NCBI GenBank assembly: GCA_032622095.1
Contig: CP136063.1
Location: forward strand, 63,375,897 to 63,439,896
From: Siphonodentalium dalli
Taxonomy: Eukaryota > Mollusca > Scaphopoda > Gadilida > Siphonodentaliidae
Direction of reading: 5' to 3'
Length of the DNA: 64,000 bases
Shown here: positions 42,429 to 54,803 of the stretch, piece after piece
Position numbering within the stretch: position 1 is the first letter of the stretch
Layout: each line of letters begins with the position of its first letter
Translations under genes and position numbers: made by a program
Notes under the pieces: model-generated
Told to the model about the DNA's origin: nothing
Databases searched by the model: none
What the model saw: only the letters and a program-made list of their open reading frames with translations

Positions 42429-45400
42429 TAGTCCAGGAGATATTGGTCGACCTCTGCACCCCCCCCCCAGGACTTAACTTCACCCCACTAATTTTCTTCC
42501 TTAAGGTCTCCTCTAATTTTTTTCACTTGTTAACAAGAAAAAAAAGTGGCCGCAGAGACTCCAGACAAGATGGCGTCCATCATGGCGGCCATTTTTTTTA
42601 AATGCACCAGGTCTCTTTGATCGCCATTATAGTAAAGATGATAGCACATGCGGTCTTGTTTTCCGCTCGATTCGTTATGCTAATATATAACCCTTACAAA
42701 TTAGCCAAAAATCCGACACCAGAATCCAATATGGCGGCCAAGATGGCCCCCGAAATGTGAAAATATGCTATTTTTCTGACATGTTACCACCTTTCGTTTG
42801 TCTCTGTGGGAAAATGTTAGAATTTTTGCGTCATGTTATACATTTATCATATAGAGGAGTCATTGGCGAACACATAGGGACCATAATATGCATTCATTGT
42901 GGGATATTTTTGTCCGATATCACGTTTTCCCAAATGCCGGTATCATAGGTCAAAGCCGAATCTCCGTTAATAACGCGATGTTATGTTTCGAATCAATGAA
43001 TGTTATTGCTATTATAACAACACCCATGCATATATATTTGCAGGAGATACTCGAGCTAGGATTCCTCTTATACCTGAGTTGAGGAATATTTACCCAAATC
43101 CAAGATGGCGGCCAAAATGGCCACCAGAAATAAAAAATCGCCGAAAATCGCTGATTTTAACATCAGTGAGCATTATTGTCATGACAACTCCACACCTGCT
43201 TACTATTGTAAGTTGGGAACACTTAGGCGAAGAACTTTCCTTGTACCATATCCAAATAAAAGTCCCCCAAATCCAAAATGGCGCCCACAATGGCGGACAG
43301 ATTTTGAAATATCACCGAAATTCCCTCATATTCACATCATTGGGCATTATTGTCGAGACAACTCCATGCGTACAGTTGAGTTGTAAATACTGAGGTGAAG
43401 TAATTACCTTACATCTCATGCAAGAAATGGTTTTCCAAATAAAAGATGGCGGCCAAAATGGCGACCGAAATTTGAAAACACGCCTACATTCCTTTACTTT
43501 CTTAAGATGGGCGTTATTTTTTCGCGATTTCTACCACCATTACATGTTGATATGTATGAATTATCCATTAGGGTTTGGCAAGTGATACCCACAGTCAATA
43601 TGGCGGCCAAACTGGCGGGCAGAAATTGAAAAGAATCCGATATTATCACATACTAATTTCAACTTTTTGTCATAATATTGATTTGTATAAACGAAACGGT
43701 ACATAATATAAGCCATATATTAGTTCCAATGTAAGTCGTAGTCTTTTGGAAGGATGAAAACCCACAATCGCAATGTGGCATTTCAACATCCATTCTCCAC
43801 TAAGGGATCATACTGGCCGTAACCGTATATAGGTGCGCCGAATAGTCATATTATGACTTCCAAGAATCAAAACAACAGTACCTGAGCTCTTTCTGAATTG
43901 CCACATTCAGCATTATCTGGACTCGTTTCCGTCTCTTCGTCAGATTAATCTATCTCACTCACAACAACAGTTCACTACTCTTCTTTGTAGGAGTGTGCCA
44001 CTAATCGGAATGTTTCAAACAATACATATGCCGGTGTCCAACTCACGTGTTGGTTTCGAAAGCTTGGAATTATCAGCGAGCTTCATTCGTGGTATAGCTT
44101 ATGGTATAATCCAGATGCTACATATGGGGTATATGCGTCATCTTGTACGATACACCATAAAGGTATTCGGTCGATGCCTATACTAGCTTTCAGAAGGACC
44201 TATCTATCTGCGTATTGTCAGCTTTGGTGACCTAATGGGGATAACAACGTGTACACCTGGTGATCTTCCCAAACAGCCACTTCTCAATATATGGTTCATC
44301 AATTCACATACTCATCTAATGCACTGACGTACCCGGACAACTTCTGTATATGGCTTCGAATATTGAAAGCCCGACATTTGACGGATGCATTTCTGCTAAG
44401 GCGTAGAAGACCATAATGCATAATATACCCAAACTCCTTGAACATGATCATAAGAACAAGCTTGTTGGCGTCCAGCAATCGTCTCACCGAACAGATCCAA
44501 GCAGATGATAACAATACACACGGTGCTAGTTTGTGGATATGTGTCATGATAGTGGAAATGAAATTGGACCATGACTGCACCGCCCCTTATTTTGTTATCT
44601 TTTAGATTCAGACAGGATCTCATGTGTGGCTTTGCTTTCCATGTATGCTAAGATTGTATGTTCCCATCCGTTTGGAAGCCGTTCTTAAACAACTGGACCA
44701 GGAGTATGCCATTGGCTACTGTTGTATAATCTCCACCAAGACTGGGTGTAGTCTTAAAGGCGATACCTTTGATAGTTGGTTGATATGTCATACTCACGCT
44801 GTGTGGTATGGTTCAAGAAAGTACAAATGCCATCAACAAAAGGGTGAAATGTTCAACGCGAAGAACATCCAGAGGAATGTTACGTTGATGAGCTCTTGCA
44901 TTCAGTTCAACAAACGTTGGTACACCAAGTGATTTCTTGGTAACATCACCATTTTCCTGCATGAGACATTAACTACTATATTCTAAAGTTTTATATATAA
45001 AGCTATATGATCATAAAGGTCGCGTTCCCCAACGGCCACAGCCATTGCCATCGAGACTTTTTAAATTGTTCTTTAAATACATAGTGAAATAAATGCACCA
45101 CAGTTCCTGACATTTTCTTGAATAATACCGCCCACATACTGACACTAACCCCGAGAGAGGATAACAAGACACGCATACATTCATGCTATGAAGACATTAT
45201 CCTTTAGTCCATCCGACTGTTTTGAGGGAGGCTAGCATATTATTATCCAGACAAAAGTGTACGAAGTTGAATCAGAAAGGCTTCGAAACGGATGGGGAAA
45301 TACAATCTTACCACACCAAATAAAACCGACACGCATGACATTCGATATCTTAAACATGCACCAGGTGTAGGGGTGGTGTATACAGTGGCCCATTTCATTC

Positions 45401-47382
45401 CCACTATCATGGCGCATGTCCACAAACTAGCACCGCGAGCATTGTTCTTCTCTGCTGGGAGATATTTGACGAGACACTGCGGGCGTCACACAGTTTGCTT
45501 CGGATAATGGTCAAGAAGTGTGGGTAGTCTGTACACTAGGGCCTTCTCCTTAGCAGATAGACATCTGTCCAAGGGAATGAGACAGCTAGCAACCTTCAAA
45601 ACACTGTCGAAGTTGTCCACATATGCCAATGCGTTCGCTGAATTTGTGAGTTGACGAACCATCTATTGATAAGTGACTAGCTAACTGGTTCGCCAGGTGT
45701 ACATGTCGTTATCCCATGGGGTATGAGACACATACATAGAGGTGACCTTATGTAAGCTAGACACCGGAATATGTATTATTTGAAACGTTATGATTAGAGG
45801 GACCCTACTCCCAGGAAGTGGTGAATACTTTGTCGGTGTGAGCGACCTAGATTTATGAGACAAAGAAATGGAAGCTGGTCCAGATAATTATGGACGTGAC
45901 GTGGCAAATCAGAATCTGTCATCAGGTAATTGTTCTGATATAACTATTCGGAGCACCTACGCTTACGACCATTATCGGCGCTAAGTGGAGACTGGATTTC
46001 GAAATGCCACATCGCGATATTAATTGTGGTGTTTCATCTTTCCAGAAGGATACGAGCTATGTTATGCGTTTTGATACCTTTAAGTTGAACTAGTAGATGG
46101 TTTATGTACAGTTTCGTCCATACATACCGATATTATGACAAAAAGTTGAAATTAATATGTGAAAATATCGATTTCTTTTCAATTTCTAGCCGCCAATTTA
46201 GCAGCGATCTTGGCTGTGAGTATCAATTGCCAAACCCTAATGAATACTTCATGTCACTATTATATATCAACATGTAATGGTGGATAGAAATCGCGAAACA
46301 ATAACGCCCATCGTAAGAAAGTAAAGGAATGTAGATTTGTTTTCAAATTTCGGTCGCCATTTTGGCCGCCATTCTCGATTTGGAAAACAATTTCTTGCAT
46401 GAGATGTAAGGTAATTACTTCACCTCAGTATTTCCAACTCAATTGTAAGCATGGGTGGAGTTGTCTCGACAATAATGCCCAATGGTGTGAATATGAGGGA
46501 ATTTCGGTGATTATTCAAAATCTGTCCGCCATTGTGGGCGCCATTTTGGATTTGGGGGACTTTTATTTGGATATGGTACAAGGAAAGTTCTTCGCCTAAG
46601 TGTTCCCAACTTACAATAGTAAGCAGGTGTGGAGTTGTCATGACAATAATGCTCACTGATGTTAAAATCAGCGATTTTTTATTTCTGGTGGCCATTTTGG
46701 CCGCCATCTTGGATTTGGGTAAATATTCCTCAACTCAGGTATAAGAGAAATCCTAGCTCGAGTATCTCCTGCAAATATATATGCATGGGTGTTGTTATAA
46801 TAGCAATAACATTCATTGATTCGAAACATAACATCGCGTTATTAACGGAGATTCGGCTTTGACCTATGATACCGGCATTTGGGAAAACGTGATATCGGAC
46901 AAAAATATCCCACAATGAATGCATATTATGGTCCCCATGTGTTCGCCAATGACTCCTCTATATGATAAATGTATAACATGACGCAAAAATTCTAACATTT
47001 TCCCACAGAGACACACGAAAGGTGGTAACATGTCAGAAAAATAGCATATTTTCACATTTCGGCGGCCATCTTGGCCGCCATATTGGATTCTGGTGTTGGA
47101 TTTTTGGATAATTTGTAAGGGTTAAATATTAGTATAACGAATCGAGCGGAAAACAAGACCGCATGTGCTATCATCTTTACTATAATGGCGATCAAAGAGA
47201 CCTGGCGCATTTTTTTTAAATGGCCGCCATGATGGACGCCATCTTGTCTGGAGTCTCTGCGGCCACTTTTTTTTCTTGTTAACAAGTGAAAAAAATTAGA
47301 GGAGACCTTAAGGAAGAAAATTAGTGGGGTGAAGTCAAGTCCTGGGGGGGGGTGCAGAGGTCGACCAATATCTCCTGGACTA
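42429..47382. mobile_element. Giant foldback element FB1 (4954 bp, arms of about 2.1-2.3 kb)
   Basis: The left terminus TAGTCCAGGAGATATTGGTC and the right terminus ending ATATCTCCTGGACTA are inverse. Inverse similarity runs from 42429 to about 44700 against 45245 to 47382, with a spacer of about 0.55 kb. Arms carry GGCCGCCAT / ATGGCGGCC motif pairs every 90-380 bp. Frames in the arms (for example 45292-45507 + versus 44580-44299 -) are related but frame-broken, so no protein is supported. The flanks 'tggactgg' and 'tggtctgt' could be a worn 8-9 bp target duplication. Foldback or MULE-type origin cannot be decided. Confidence 0.85.
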
Positions 47383-48819
47383 TGGTCTGTGCAGACTGAT
47401 CACCACGGCGATTTGACTTGTTCTGTTATTGTTCAATTTTAAGTCTGTTTTCACCTTGACTGGTTAGACTTAGACTTAAACTTAGAGTTGCAACTGCAAG
47501 CGGCAAATTGTTCAGTCTACTAACTAACTACTTCTCTAAATAGTAAATTTAATTGTTAATATATCAAACACTGTCAGGTCAAGCCTCAACTTGGGTCAAG
47601 GAAATCAGAAAATGGACATTTTAGAGCTGACTGATTTACTCATTTACTCAGTATAGACAGTATAGTTCAGTCATGAACCGTTGAACGTAGCACGTAGCTG
47701 GAACTTGTGGAAGCAGTATCCAGTGAAAGCGGTCATGTGGCCTTCTAATCTAATAATATTAGGATTGTATTAGTCAATTTAGTAATTACAGATTAGTAAA
47801 TTTAGTTATCAACGACTTCAGGCTCAGCCTCACCCACTCACTGTGAATGTGACTCAGGTCAAAATTCAATTCTAGCCATCTACAGAGCAGTCAACACACA
47901 GATGTAACAAACATGTAAAGCCCAGTGAATTGGTGACTAACAAAGTGAGTCGTTTATCTTCTTGTTGAGTGAAGGAAAAGAAGAACATCTCCCAATCCCA
48001 CTTGGTCTCGGCACACTGCAGAGTTCATGCAGTGACTGGTGAGAGGATATGCTTCTGGGCCAACTTTCCATCTGTGTGTATGAATTCTGTTTCATGTGAT
48101 GGACACATCAAGTTAAATATAATAATTATAATGCATGGTGATTAGTTTTAGCATTCTCACATATTAAATAATTCATGATTTTAACACTGTGTTCTCGATT
48201 TAAACCTTAAGCATTAAGCGGGAGCTTGACCAGCATGGCTAGCATATATATTAACGAGTGGCTATTTGTGGACAAATTATTAAATATAGCCCTGCGTACT
48301 TGCTATTGTCGACTTGACACATTGGGATTGGAATAATATGTATGCTAAATATAATAATTCCAGGCCAACTTAGTTGAACTGTCACGACCTTCTTGTTATA
48401 CATGTACATGACTAATGAGGCAATCGTATAAATGTTTAATCTAGTAGCATTTTCTCAGACCATGCCATGAATATCTATGTATCTATGCCCATCAAGAATG
48501 ATATATTCCACCAGTACAAAGTTTTTGCTGTTGCGATAGGGAAGTAACTAGTACAGTTAATAAATTATGAAGTACCTTTCATTAATAATGTGTGTCATAG
48601 AATGTGAAGATCCAACTTGAAATGGCAAGATTTAAATGACTTTGTGGTGGATTTTCCTTTGCGTCCCTCATACTAATGTCATTCCTCCTGGGCAATTATT
48701 AAAATGTTTATATACTATCAGATGCCTAACAATAGTGTCAGCAAGTGCCGCATGATTAGTAATTTCAGATAAAATTCTCAACGATCATTAAGTTTTTTCG
48801 CATAGAGACATATAGAGAA
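47383..48819. other. No gene recognised
   Basis: The block 'gttagacttagacttaaact' near 47461 is the inverse of sequence near 23390-23415 and 23485-23515. Otherwise non-coding. Confidence 0.35.
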
Positions 48820-49322
48820 TTAAAGGCACGTGCGGCCTTATAATTGTCGAAAATATTCATATTTGTTCCAAACACCGTAAACAGAAAAACATTAAAACGC
48901 ATACAGTTCCGTTCATATATACCATGACCATCGCGTAAACAGCATGTTATAATAAAGACCTACTATATTTGACATAAGCAAGAGTCTGATTGTGTTACAG
49001 AAGACAGCACAATGCTACTGGCTAATCACACACAAATGGCATAAACGCTCTTTATTAGTTCCATATCAGGTATTCACCAACAAAGAACGCTCTTTATGTT
49101 TACCATCATAATATAAACAAACACCAGAAAGGTAACTTTTATGCTTTTGTTTACATAACAATGGTCAAACAAATGACCATAACATACTGTTTATGCGATA
49201 TTTCTTATTTGTATACGGACAAAGTCTATCTACATTTTGATGTTCTTTCTGTTTGTGGCAGTTTTTGACGGGTGGAAATATTTTCACAGGATACCCACCG
49301 CCAAGGCCAACCGTGTCTTTAA
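48820..49322. mobile_element. MITE family J, copy J1 (503 bp)
   Basis: TTAA then AGGCACGTGCGGCCTT on the left, and AAGGCCAACCGTGTCT then TTAA on the right. The interior includes inverse-related 'gctctttattagtt' / 'aacgctctttatg' sequences and a single copy of the 87 bp unit seen three times in J2. Confidence 0.75.
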
Positions 49323-49339
49323 ATTGAAATAGAATTAGA

Positions 49340-50093
49340 TTTCAATCAATATATATATTCTTTATTTCCTCCATTCATGGAGATATTTAGAGAATGCATA
49401 CAATTAATATAAATTATAAGAACATAAACAGGTAACAAAAGTCAACATATTTACAGTCATCATCTAAGTGGTGAACATGAGAATTACATACATGATTTCC
49501 ATTTGCAACAACCATACACATAGAAGCATTCATACTAACAGACACACATCTATAACATTGGAGAATTACATGCATGACTTCCATTTATAACAAACAAACT
49601 CCCAGAAGCATTCATACTAACAGACACACACAAAACATTGGCGAATTACATGCATGAAGTATTCATACTAACAGACACACATTCGTTATATGTATAGACA
49701 GAGACAGACGACCAGAATGGCAATGTAGCGTTATCGTGTAATGGAATGAACATATGGTCAAATATCTAATTGGCTCTCCACGACAGGCTAAATGTGATGT
49801 GTTATTATACGGTTATATAGATCTTTATATATAAAGAACTGGGACCAGAGAAATAGCATACTCCGAGACGACCAAGCCGGAGTTGGACCCAAATCGGGGA
49901 TCTCTCTCTCTGGAAGACCCACAAACGCCAATGCCTTTGTGCAGTCTTACCGACTCGGAGCCGACCATTTCCCCAGCACCACTCAAGTATATATATTTAC
50001 TCATTTGTCGTGTCTTCGGATTCTATGGATTCTATGAGTTATGTATAGCATTATGTCATTATTAGCGTATACTATAAATTGTTTAACTACAAT
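49340..50093 (-). mobile_element. Probable 3' untranslated region of a LINE
   Basis: Directly downstream (minus strand) of the LINE frame at 50094-50921. It contains a 2.5-copy, 82 bp tandem repeat (49485-49690: 'gagaattacatgcatgactt' ... 'actaacagacacacat') and, on the minus strand near 49365, AAATAAAG followed by an AT repeat and ATTGATTG, which could be the element's 3' end. Confidence 0.5.
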
Positions 50094-50921
50094 TCAAACA
50101 GAGAGGCAATGATATTCTTCCCATAGTTTACAAGTGCAATTAATTATGAAATTTGCAAAGTCGTTGATATCTTCGACATAAGAGGCAATTTCTTCAAATT
50201 TTGCCGTCAAGAAGAATAATAATTTATCTTCATCTGAAAGAGAATCAAAGCGTATGTAAATTTGAACTCCAAATCTACACAAAACAGAAAATTCTATTTC
50301 GTCACGGATACACGTTAATGAGGAACACTGGACTATTGCATGCCGCATGTAGTCGGAGTACGCGCGAGAGCAATTTGAACAAATACCTGTATCACACGGA
50401 ACGCAGGAGAATTGTATAATTTGTGCCATTTTGTAATAAGACAATTTATTTTCTGGAAATAGGCGGCACAATTTCCACAGATGCGAGACTTCGAACGTGG
50501 TCTGAATCTTCGAGAATCGAATTAAGGAGTTATCAGCATGAATTCTCTCGGACCAGGCCGCGCTCTCAGTCTCATTAATGAGAGCTTTAGTTAATTGTTT
50601 CCATTTCTCTTTAGAAGGAAATACTGATTCCTTCAAATACAGACGCAAGTAGTCTACCAGTTTGTATTTATTCATTGTTACCATGATATCGGAGGAGAAA
50701 TTTTTACAAGAAGTAGTTGGAGCAAGTGCGTGTTGATAAAGACGGAAAATGAAAATTTCCTTGGCCGTTTTAATTTGTTCCAGATTACACATTGAACTAA
50801 GGAACGATAGTTTTCGTTTATCTATATAGCTCATAATAGGGTGAACTCCTATGAGCCCATGGACGATAACTGTTCTAGCACGCGTAGGTAAACCCTGAAC
50901 CTGTTTCAGACAAAATCTCAC
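50094..50921 (-). CDS. C-terminal part of a LINE ORF2 protein, 5'-truncated
   Basis: An open minus-strand frame of 275 codons. It starts within MRFCLKQVQGLPTRARTVIV and IGVHPIMSYIDKRKLSFLSS, the region after the reverse transcriptase in many invertebrate LINEs. It ends with a zinc-knuckle-like CVPCDTGICSNCSRAY...MRHAIVQC (Cys and His spaced as in LINE C-terminal knuckles). The reverse transcriptase and endonuclease are missing, as expected for a 5'-truncated copy. The frame has no stop, suggesting a fairly recent insertion. It cannot act alone. Confidence 0.75.
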   Translation of the reverse strand: MRFCLKQVQGLPTRARTVIVHGLIGVHPIMSYIDKRKLSFLSSMCNLEQIKTAKEIFIFRLYQHALAPTTSCKNFSSDIMVTMNKYKLVDYLRLYLKESVFPSKEKWKQLTKALINETESAAWSERIHADNSLIRFSKIQTTFEVSHLWKLCRLFPENKLSYYKMAQIIQFSCVPCDTGICSNCSRAYSDYMRHAIVQCSSLTCIRDEIEFSVLCRFGVQIYIRFDSLSDEDKLLFFLTAKFEEIASYVEDINDFANFIINCTCKLWEEYHCLSV

Positions 50922-51358
50922 AAAAGCTCACAAAAGTCATGAACAAGCATGCAATCTCGAGCTGGGACCACCCTTAATACTTGTTTCTCATCATCTACTT
51001 CACAGAAGGGGTCACCCCTAAGTAGTAACCGTATAGGAAACACACCGAACATACCACTATGATATCAGTTTGTTTGATCTAAATTATTTAGCCCCAAAAC
51101 AATAGTCATTTGGCAAATTATCTCATTCCTTTTCGAAGTGCCTGTCATCTACTGAAGTTGGATCCTACCAGGGCCATAAATTATGTCTCATTGAGTCATT
51201 GTGTCCCATCCATGTAAATCGCTGAAAGTCAAGCATACATAAACGTTACCTCTATAAATAAATCAGATGTGGCTATGTGAAATATGCATTAAATCCCCGT
51301 TTTCATAATAATGTATTCAGTATTATATGTAAATTTATCCAATAAAGATATTTTTCCC
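50922..51358. other. No recognisable feature
   Basis: Non-coding flank between the truncated LINE and D3. Confidence 0.35.
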
Positions 51359-51807
51359 TTGAAGGTCCTCAATCCGAATCAATAGTCCCCATATCATCAG
51401 ATTCCAACAACAAGAATTTTTTTTTAAATGCCGCTTCAGTTGACAGAATTAATTGCTCGAAAATAATGCTAACTGCAGTCAATTATGGCATAAAATTGAC
51501 AAAAACCTGTAATTTATCAACTTTTTGCTCAACGAATATTGCTGGTTTGTCAAACATCTGACACACACAAAAAAAAACTCAGTTGATTTTAGAGTTATTC
51601 ATCTCCATCTGCAATTTGGTCAGAGAAAGTATTCTTGTCTGCTGTTTGCTGGGCCACGTAAAATTAAAATGATAGATTTTAAAAATCGGTATCTGATCAC
51701 TCTGAGCTTTGATGTTGTGGGTTCCTCGACTTGAATCAAATATTGTTCACCTCTGAAGTCAAGGAAATAGTAATCTGCGAGGGTTAATTCGGATTGAGTA
51801 CCTTTAA
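51359..51807. mobile_element. MITE family D, copy D3 (449 bp)
   Basis: TTGA (worn TTAA) then AGGTCCTCAATCCGA, and TTCGGATTGAGTACCT then TTAA (51804-51807). Interior as in D2. Confidence 0.8.
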
Positions 51808-52340
51808 AATTGCAAAAATTAAATTAAATAATTTTGCCTTGAAAATTGGTTGCTTGGCCAGATTCAACCTTCACCTGCCGATTGCATTTTGAAGAAATAT
51901 AGTAACATGTGCTATATGGCTAATATCTCTTGACTGGCGCCATGGATATTGGTCTGGAAATTAGAGAAATGTTAGAGGCAATATCTCACTCTGACCCATG
52001 TCTAACTGTGGCCCACATTCCCACATTCCTCTATATCTGGGGCTGCAACATATTCTCGTGCAAATAGGTTTATTTGTACCTAAATATTCACATATGTTCA
52101 TATTTTTTTTTTTTATTTAAATTTGTTTAAATAAAAATTTAGAAAAACTAACGGCATTATTCACTCTGCCAGGGCACCCCGAGTCACCACACCAAATTTC
52201 GCTGAAATCTGAGCACCAATATTAACAAAGACATGTTGGTCTCAACTTTACTCCAGTCTTATATTATTATATATGTATATATAAACAGTCCCATGAAACA
52301 TGTATACATTTATTGATGGACGTGTCATGGGCTCTTCATA
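51808..52340. other. No gene; short H-like phrase
   Basis: 'gccagggcaccccgagtcac' to 'aaatttcgctgaaatctgag' near 52165-52215 looks like a worn SINE-type segment. Otherwise featureless. Confidence 0.3.
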
Positions 52341-52905
52341 CAGGATCAGGTTCATTATTCCGAAGGTTCCATATTCCGAAGGGTCGCTATCCCAAAGGTT
52401 CTTATTAAGAAGGTTCGCTATTCTGAAGGTATGCTATTCTGGGCGTATTTAACCAGAAAAGATGGACAACTCTAATACCAAGTAGTTATTATTACCACGA
52501 TTTTACAGTTATCCATCTTTATCTGGAAGACCGCCCGTTTTGACCTCGTCCTGGCACGATTAGGCCCAGAACAATAAAAAATAGCAAACTGCAAAGATCG
52601 ATATCTAATTACTCTGAGCTTTGATGGGTGGGTTCGACACTAATCAAATATTTTTTTCCCACCGAAGCCAAAGAAAGAGTAATTTAGCAGCGTCTTATCG
52701 GATTGAGTGCCTTTAAGTTATTTCCTTCATAAAAAGAGTCTTATGATAAAGAACCCTCTCAATACTTTAGAATATAGATAATAGAATGAAACTTCAAAAT
52801 AACAAGTTATAAAAACCTTCTGAATATTGAGGAATATAGAGAACCTTGTGAATAGCGAAACTTCGGTATAATGAACCTTGGGAATAGCGAACCTTTGGAC
52901 ATAGA
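52341..52905. mobile_element. Foldback of TTCCGAAGG-type repeats with partial D4 inside
   Basis: 52341-52440 has about five units like 'ggttcgctattctgaa'. 52790-52905 has the inverse ('ttcggtataatgaaccttgg', 'gaatagcgaacctttgg'). Between them, 52446-52716 is a D element without its left end (right end GGATTGAGTGCCT then TTAA). Confidence 0.65.
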
Positions 52906-53394
52906 GTGACATGTCCCCGTCCTACGGCCCATACGCACTGGCGTGATCGTATATCCCAAGTTGGCCAGAAATACAGGCACTGCTCCTATGAAACATACAT
53001 TTATCATTTTATAGATGGACGTACGTGTTTTGGGTTGTCCATACGTACTGACGTAATCATATTATTAACGACAATAAACGAAATTGAAAATCCCAACTAC
53101 ACCTTTTACTGGGCTCGAATTGACTCGGACTACGACTACAACTTTTAGTGTGTCCCAATTATAATCGGTTCGTTTCGTGTCCCGGTATATGTTTTGATTT
53201 GTCCATAAAACAAACCGGAAATAACAGATCATGTGCGATTTTTGAGACTCGAGAAAAGTTCAATGTTAAATACCCGGTACACGAATGTATTGTTAACTAT
53301 CTTCAGCCAACGATAAAAGTAAGATACATAATACACGGTAAATATGACTCAATAACTCGAAAGTTATATTTATTGTTGTTGTTCTTCTTCTAAG
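52906..53394. other. No recognisable feature
   Basis: Two short frames (52906-53148 and 53148-53393) have no known domain. 'ctacaacttttagtgtg' near 53132 also occurs near 22786. Confidence 0.3.
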
Positions 53395-54352
53395 TTAAGG
53401 ACTTTTCTAACCCAATTTTCCCCAAATTTGATGGAGTCAAAATAAAGGTTTATGTTCACTTTTGTTAGTAATCACAGTAATCAAACACATGAATGCAACA
53501 TGTTAAGAGCAGTATTAATGGTGGAATATGTTAGAAATACTAAATGTGAAATTTATAGAGGTTTTTAAAATCTATTTTTTCGAACCCAAAATCAATAAAC
53601 ACAAAGTCCATATCAAAGAAAAAAATATGGCAATGTCTACTGAACACTGTGAAGAATGATGAACAATAAAATAATATTCATATTTATCAAGCATTCTTTG
53701 ATAAAATTACTAAGAACCAATTGTTTACAAATCATTGAGTAAGTTACCTGACATCGCTTATAGTGAGGTGGAAGTTAAATGTTAATATCTGTGGACAGCG
53801 GTGTGTTGTGAATCTCTTGACAAAAGAATTGTCTAATCCCCAATCTGGTGTACCCCCATAGCCCAGAAACTAGGTCACCAATCATCCTGAGTCAGGATAA
53901 AGCACAGCACTGGCTGGTCATAATCCCCATGAATCCCAACAGACTTGAGTGAACATTATCTTGACCCATCAAATTCAGTTCCCAAATAGCTTTGCTGAAC
54001 AATGAAAGCTACCATTTGTAGACAACTGCTTCCAAGCCAAAAATCTTAATAAAACTGAAGAAATGTGAGTATATCTTTATTGTTCATCATTCTTCACAGT
54101 GTTCAGTACACATACCCATATTTTTTTCTTAGATATGACCTTTGTGTTTGTTGATTTTTGGTTCGAAAAAATAAATTTTAAAAACTTCTATAAATTTCAC
54201 ATTTTGAATTTCTAACATAATCTACCATGAATTATACTCTTAAAATGTAGCATCCATGGGTATGGTTACTGTGATTAGTAATAAAATTGAACATAAACCT
54301 TTATTTTGGACTCCATTAAATTTGGGGAAAATTGGGTTAGCAAAGTCCTTAA
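53395..54352. mobile_element. Long-inverted-repeat MITE O (958 bp)
   Basis: TTAA (53395-53398) then GGACTTTTCTAACCCAATTT, and the inverse AAATTGGGTTAGCAAAGTCC then TTAA (54349-54352; 'gggg' within). Arms of about 290 bp, to 53680 and from 54075, flank a spacer of about 390 bp. Non-coding. Confidence 0.85.
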
Positions 54353-54606
54353 CTGCTTCTGATTTTAAACCGTAAACGGGACTGTCGGGAGTGACTAAAA
54401 CTTAGTAAAAGCACAGTTGTTGGAAACTTGTCAAAAAAACCCGAAAAGAGATGTCACCACCACTACTTATTAATATAATTGACAAGTAGGGAAAGCTAAT
54501 GAGCCCACCCATCTCCCATCAAACCATGTCACCGCTCGTTTCGTGTTCAATTGCATCAATAAAAACATTAATTTCAGTAAAGTACCACAGGTGGTGACAT
54601 CTCTTT
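54353..54606. other. Non-coding flank
   Basis: 'agatgtcaccaccactactt' near 54450 and 'gtggtgacatctcttttcgg' near 54590 form an inverted pair, suggesting a further small element cut by the gap. Confidence 0.35.
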
Positions 54607-54703
54607 TCGGGTTTTTATGTTTACCCATACCATGTATGGTAAACATAGTGTCGTTGTCCGGATTGACAACTCGTCGTCCGTCCGTCCGTCCGTCTGTCCG
54701 TCC
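54607..54703 (-). repeat. SINE-like family I tail, inverse orientation
   Basis: 'tttacccataccatgtatgg' then 'gtgtcgttgtccggattgac', then (GTCC)n running into the assembly gap. Inverse of 34310-34425. Confidence 0.8.
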
Positions 54704-54803
54704 NNNNNNNNNNNNNNNNNNNNNNNNNNNNNNNNNNNNNNNNNNNNNNNNNNNNNNNNNNNNNNNNNNNNNNNNNNNNNNNNNNNNNNNNNNNNNNNNN
54801 NNN
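54704..54803. other. Assembly gap, 100 N
   Basis: Exactly 100 unknown bases, a usual scaffold placeholder. It starts inside a GTCC microsatellite, so true length is unknown. Confidence 0.99.
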
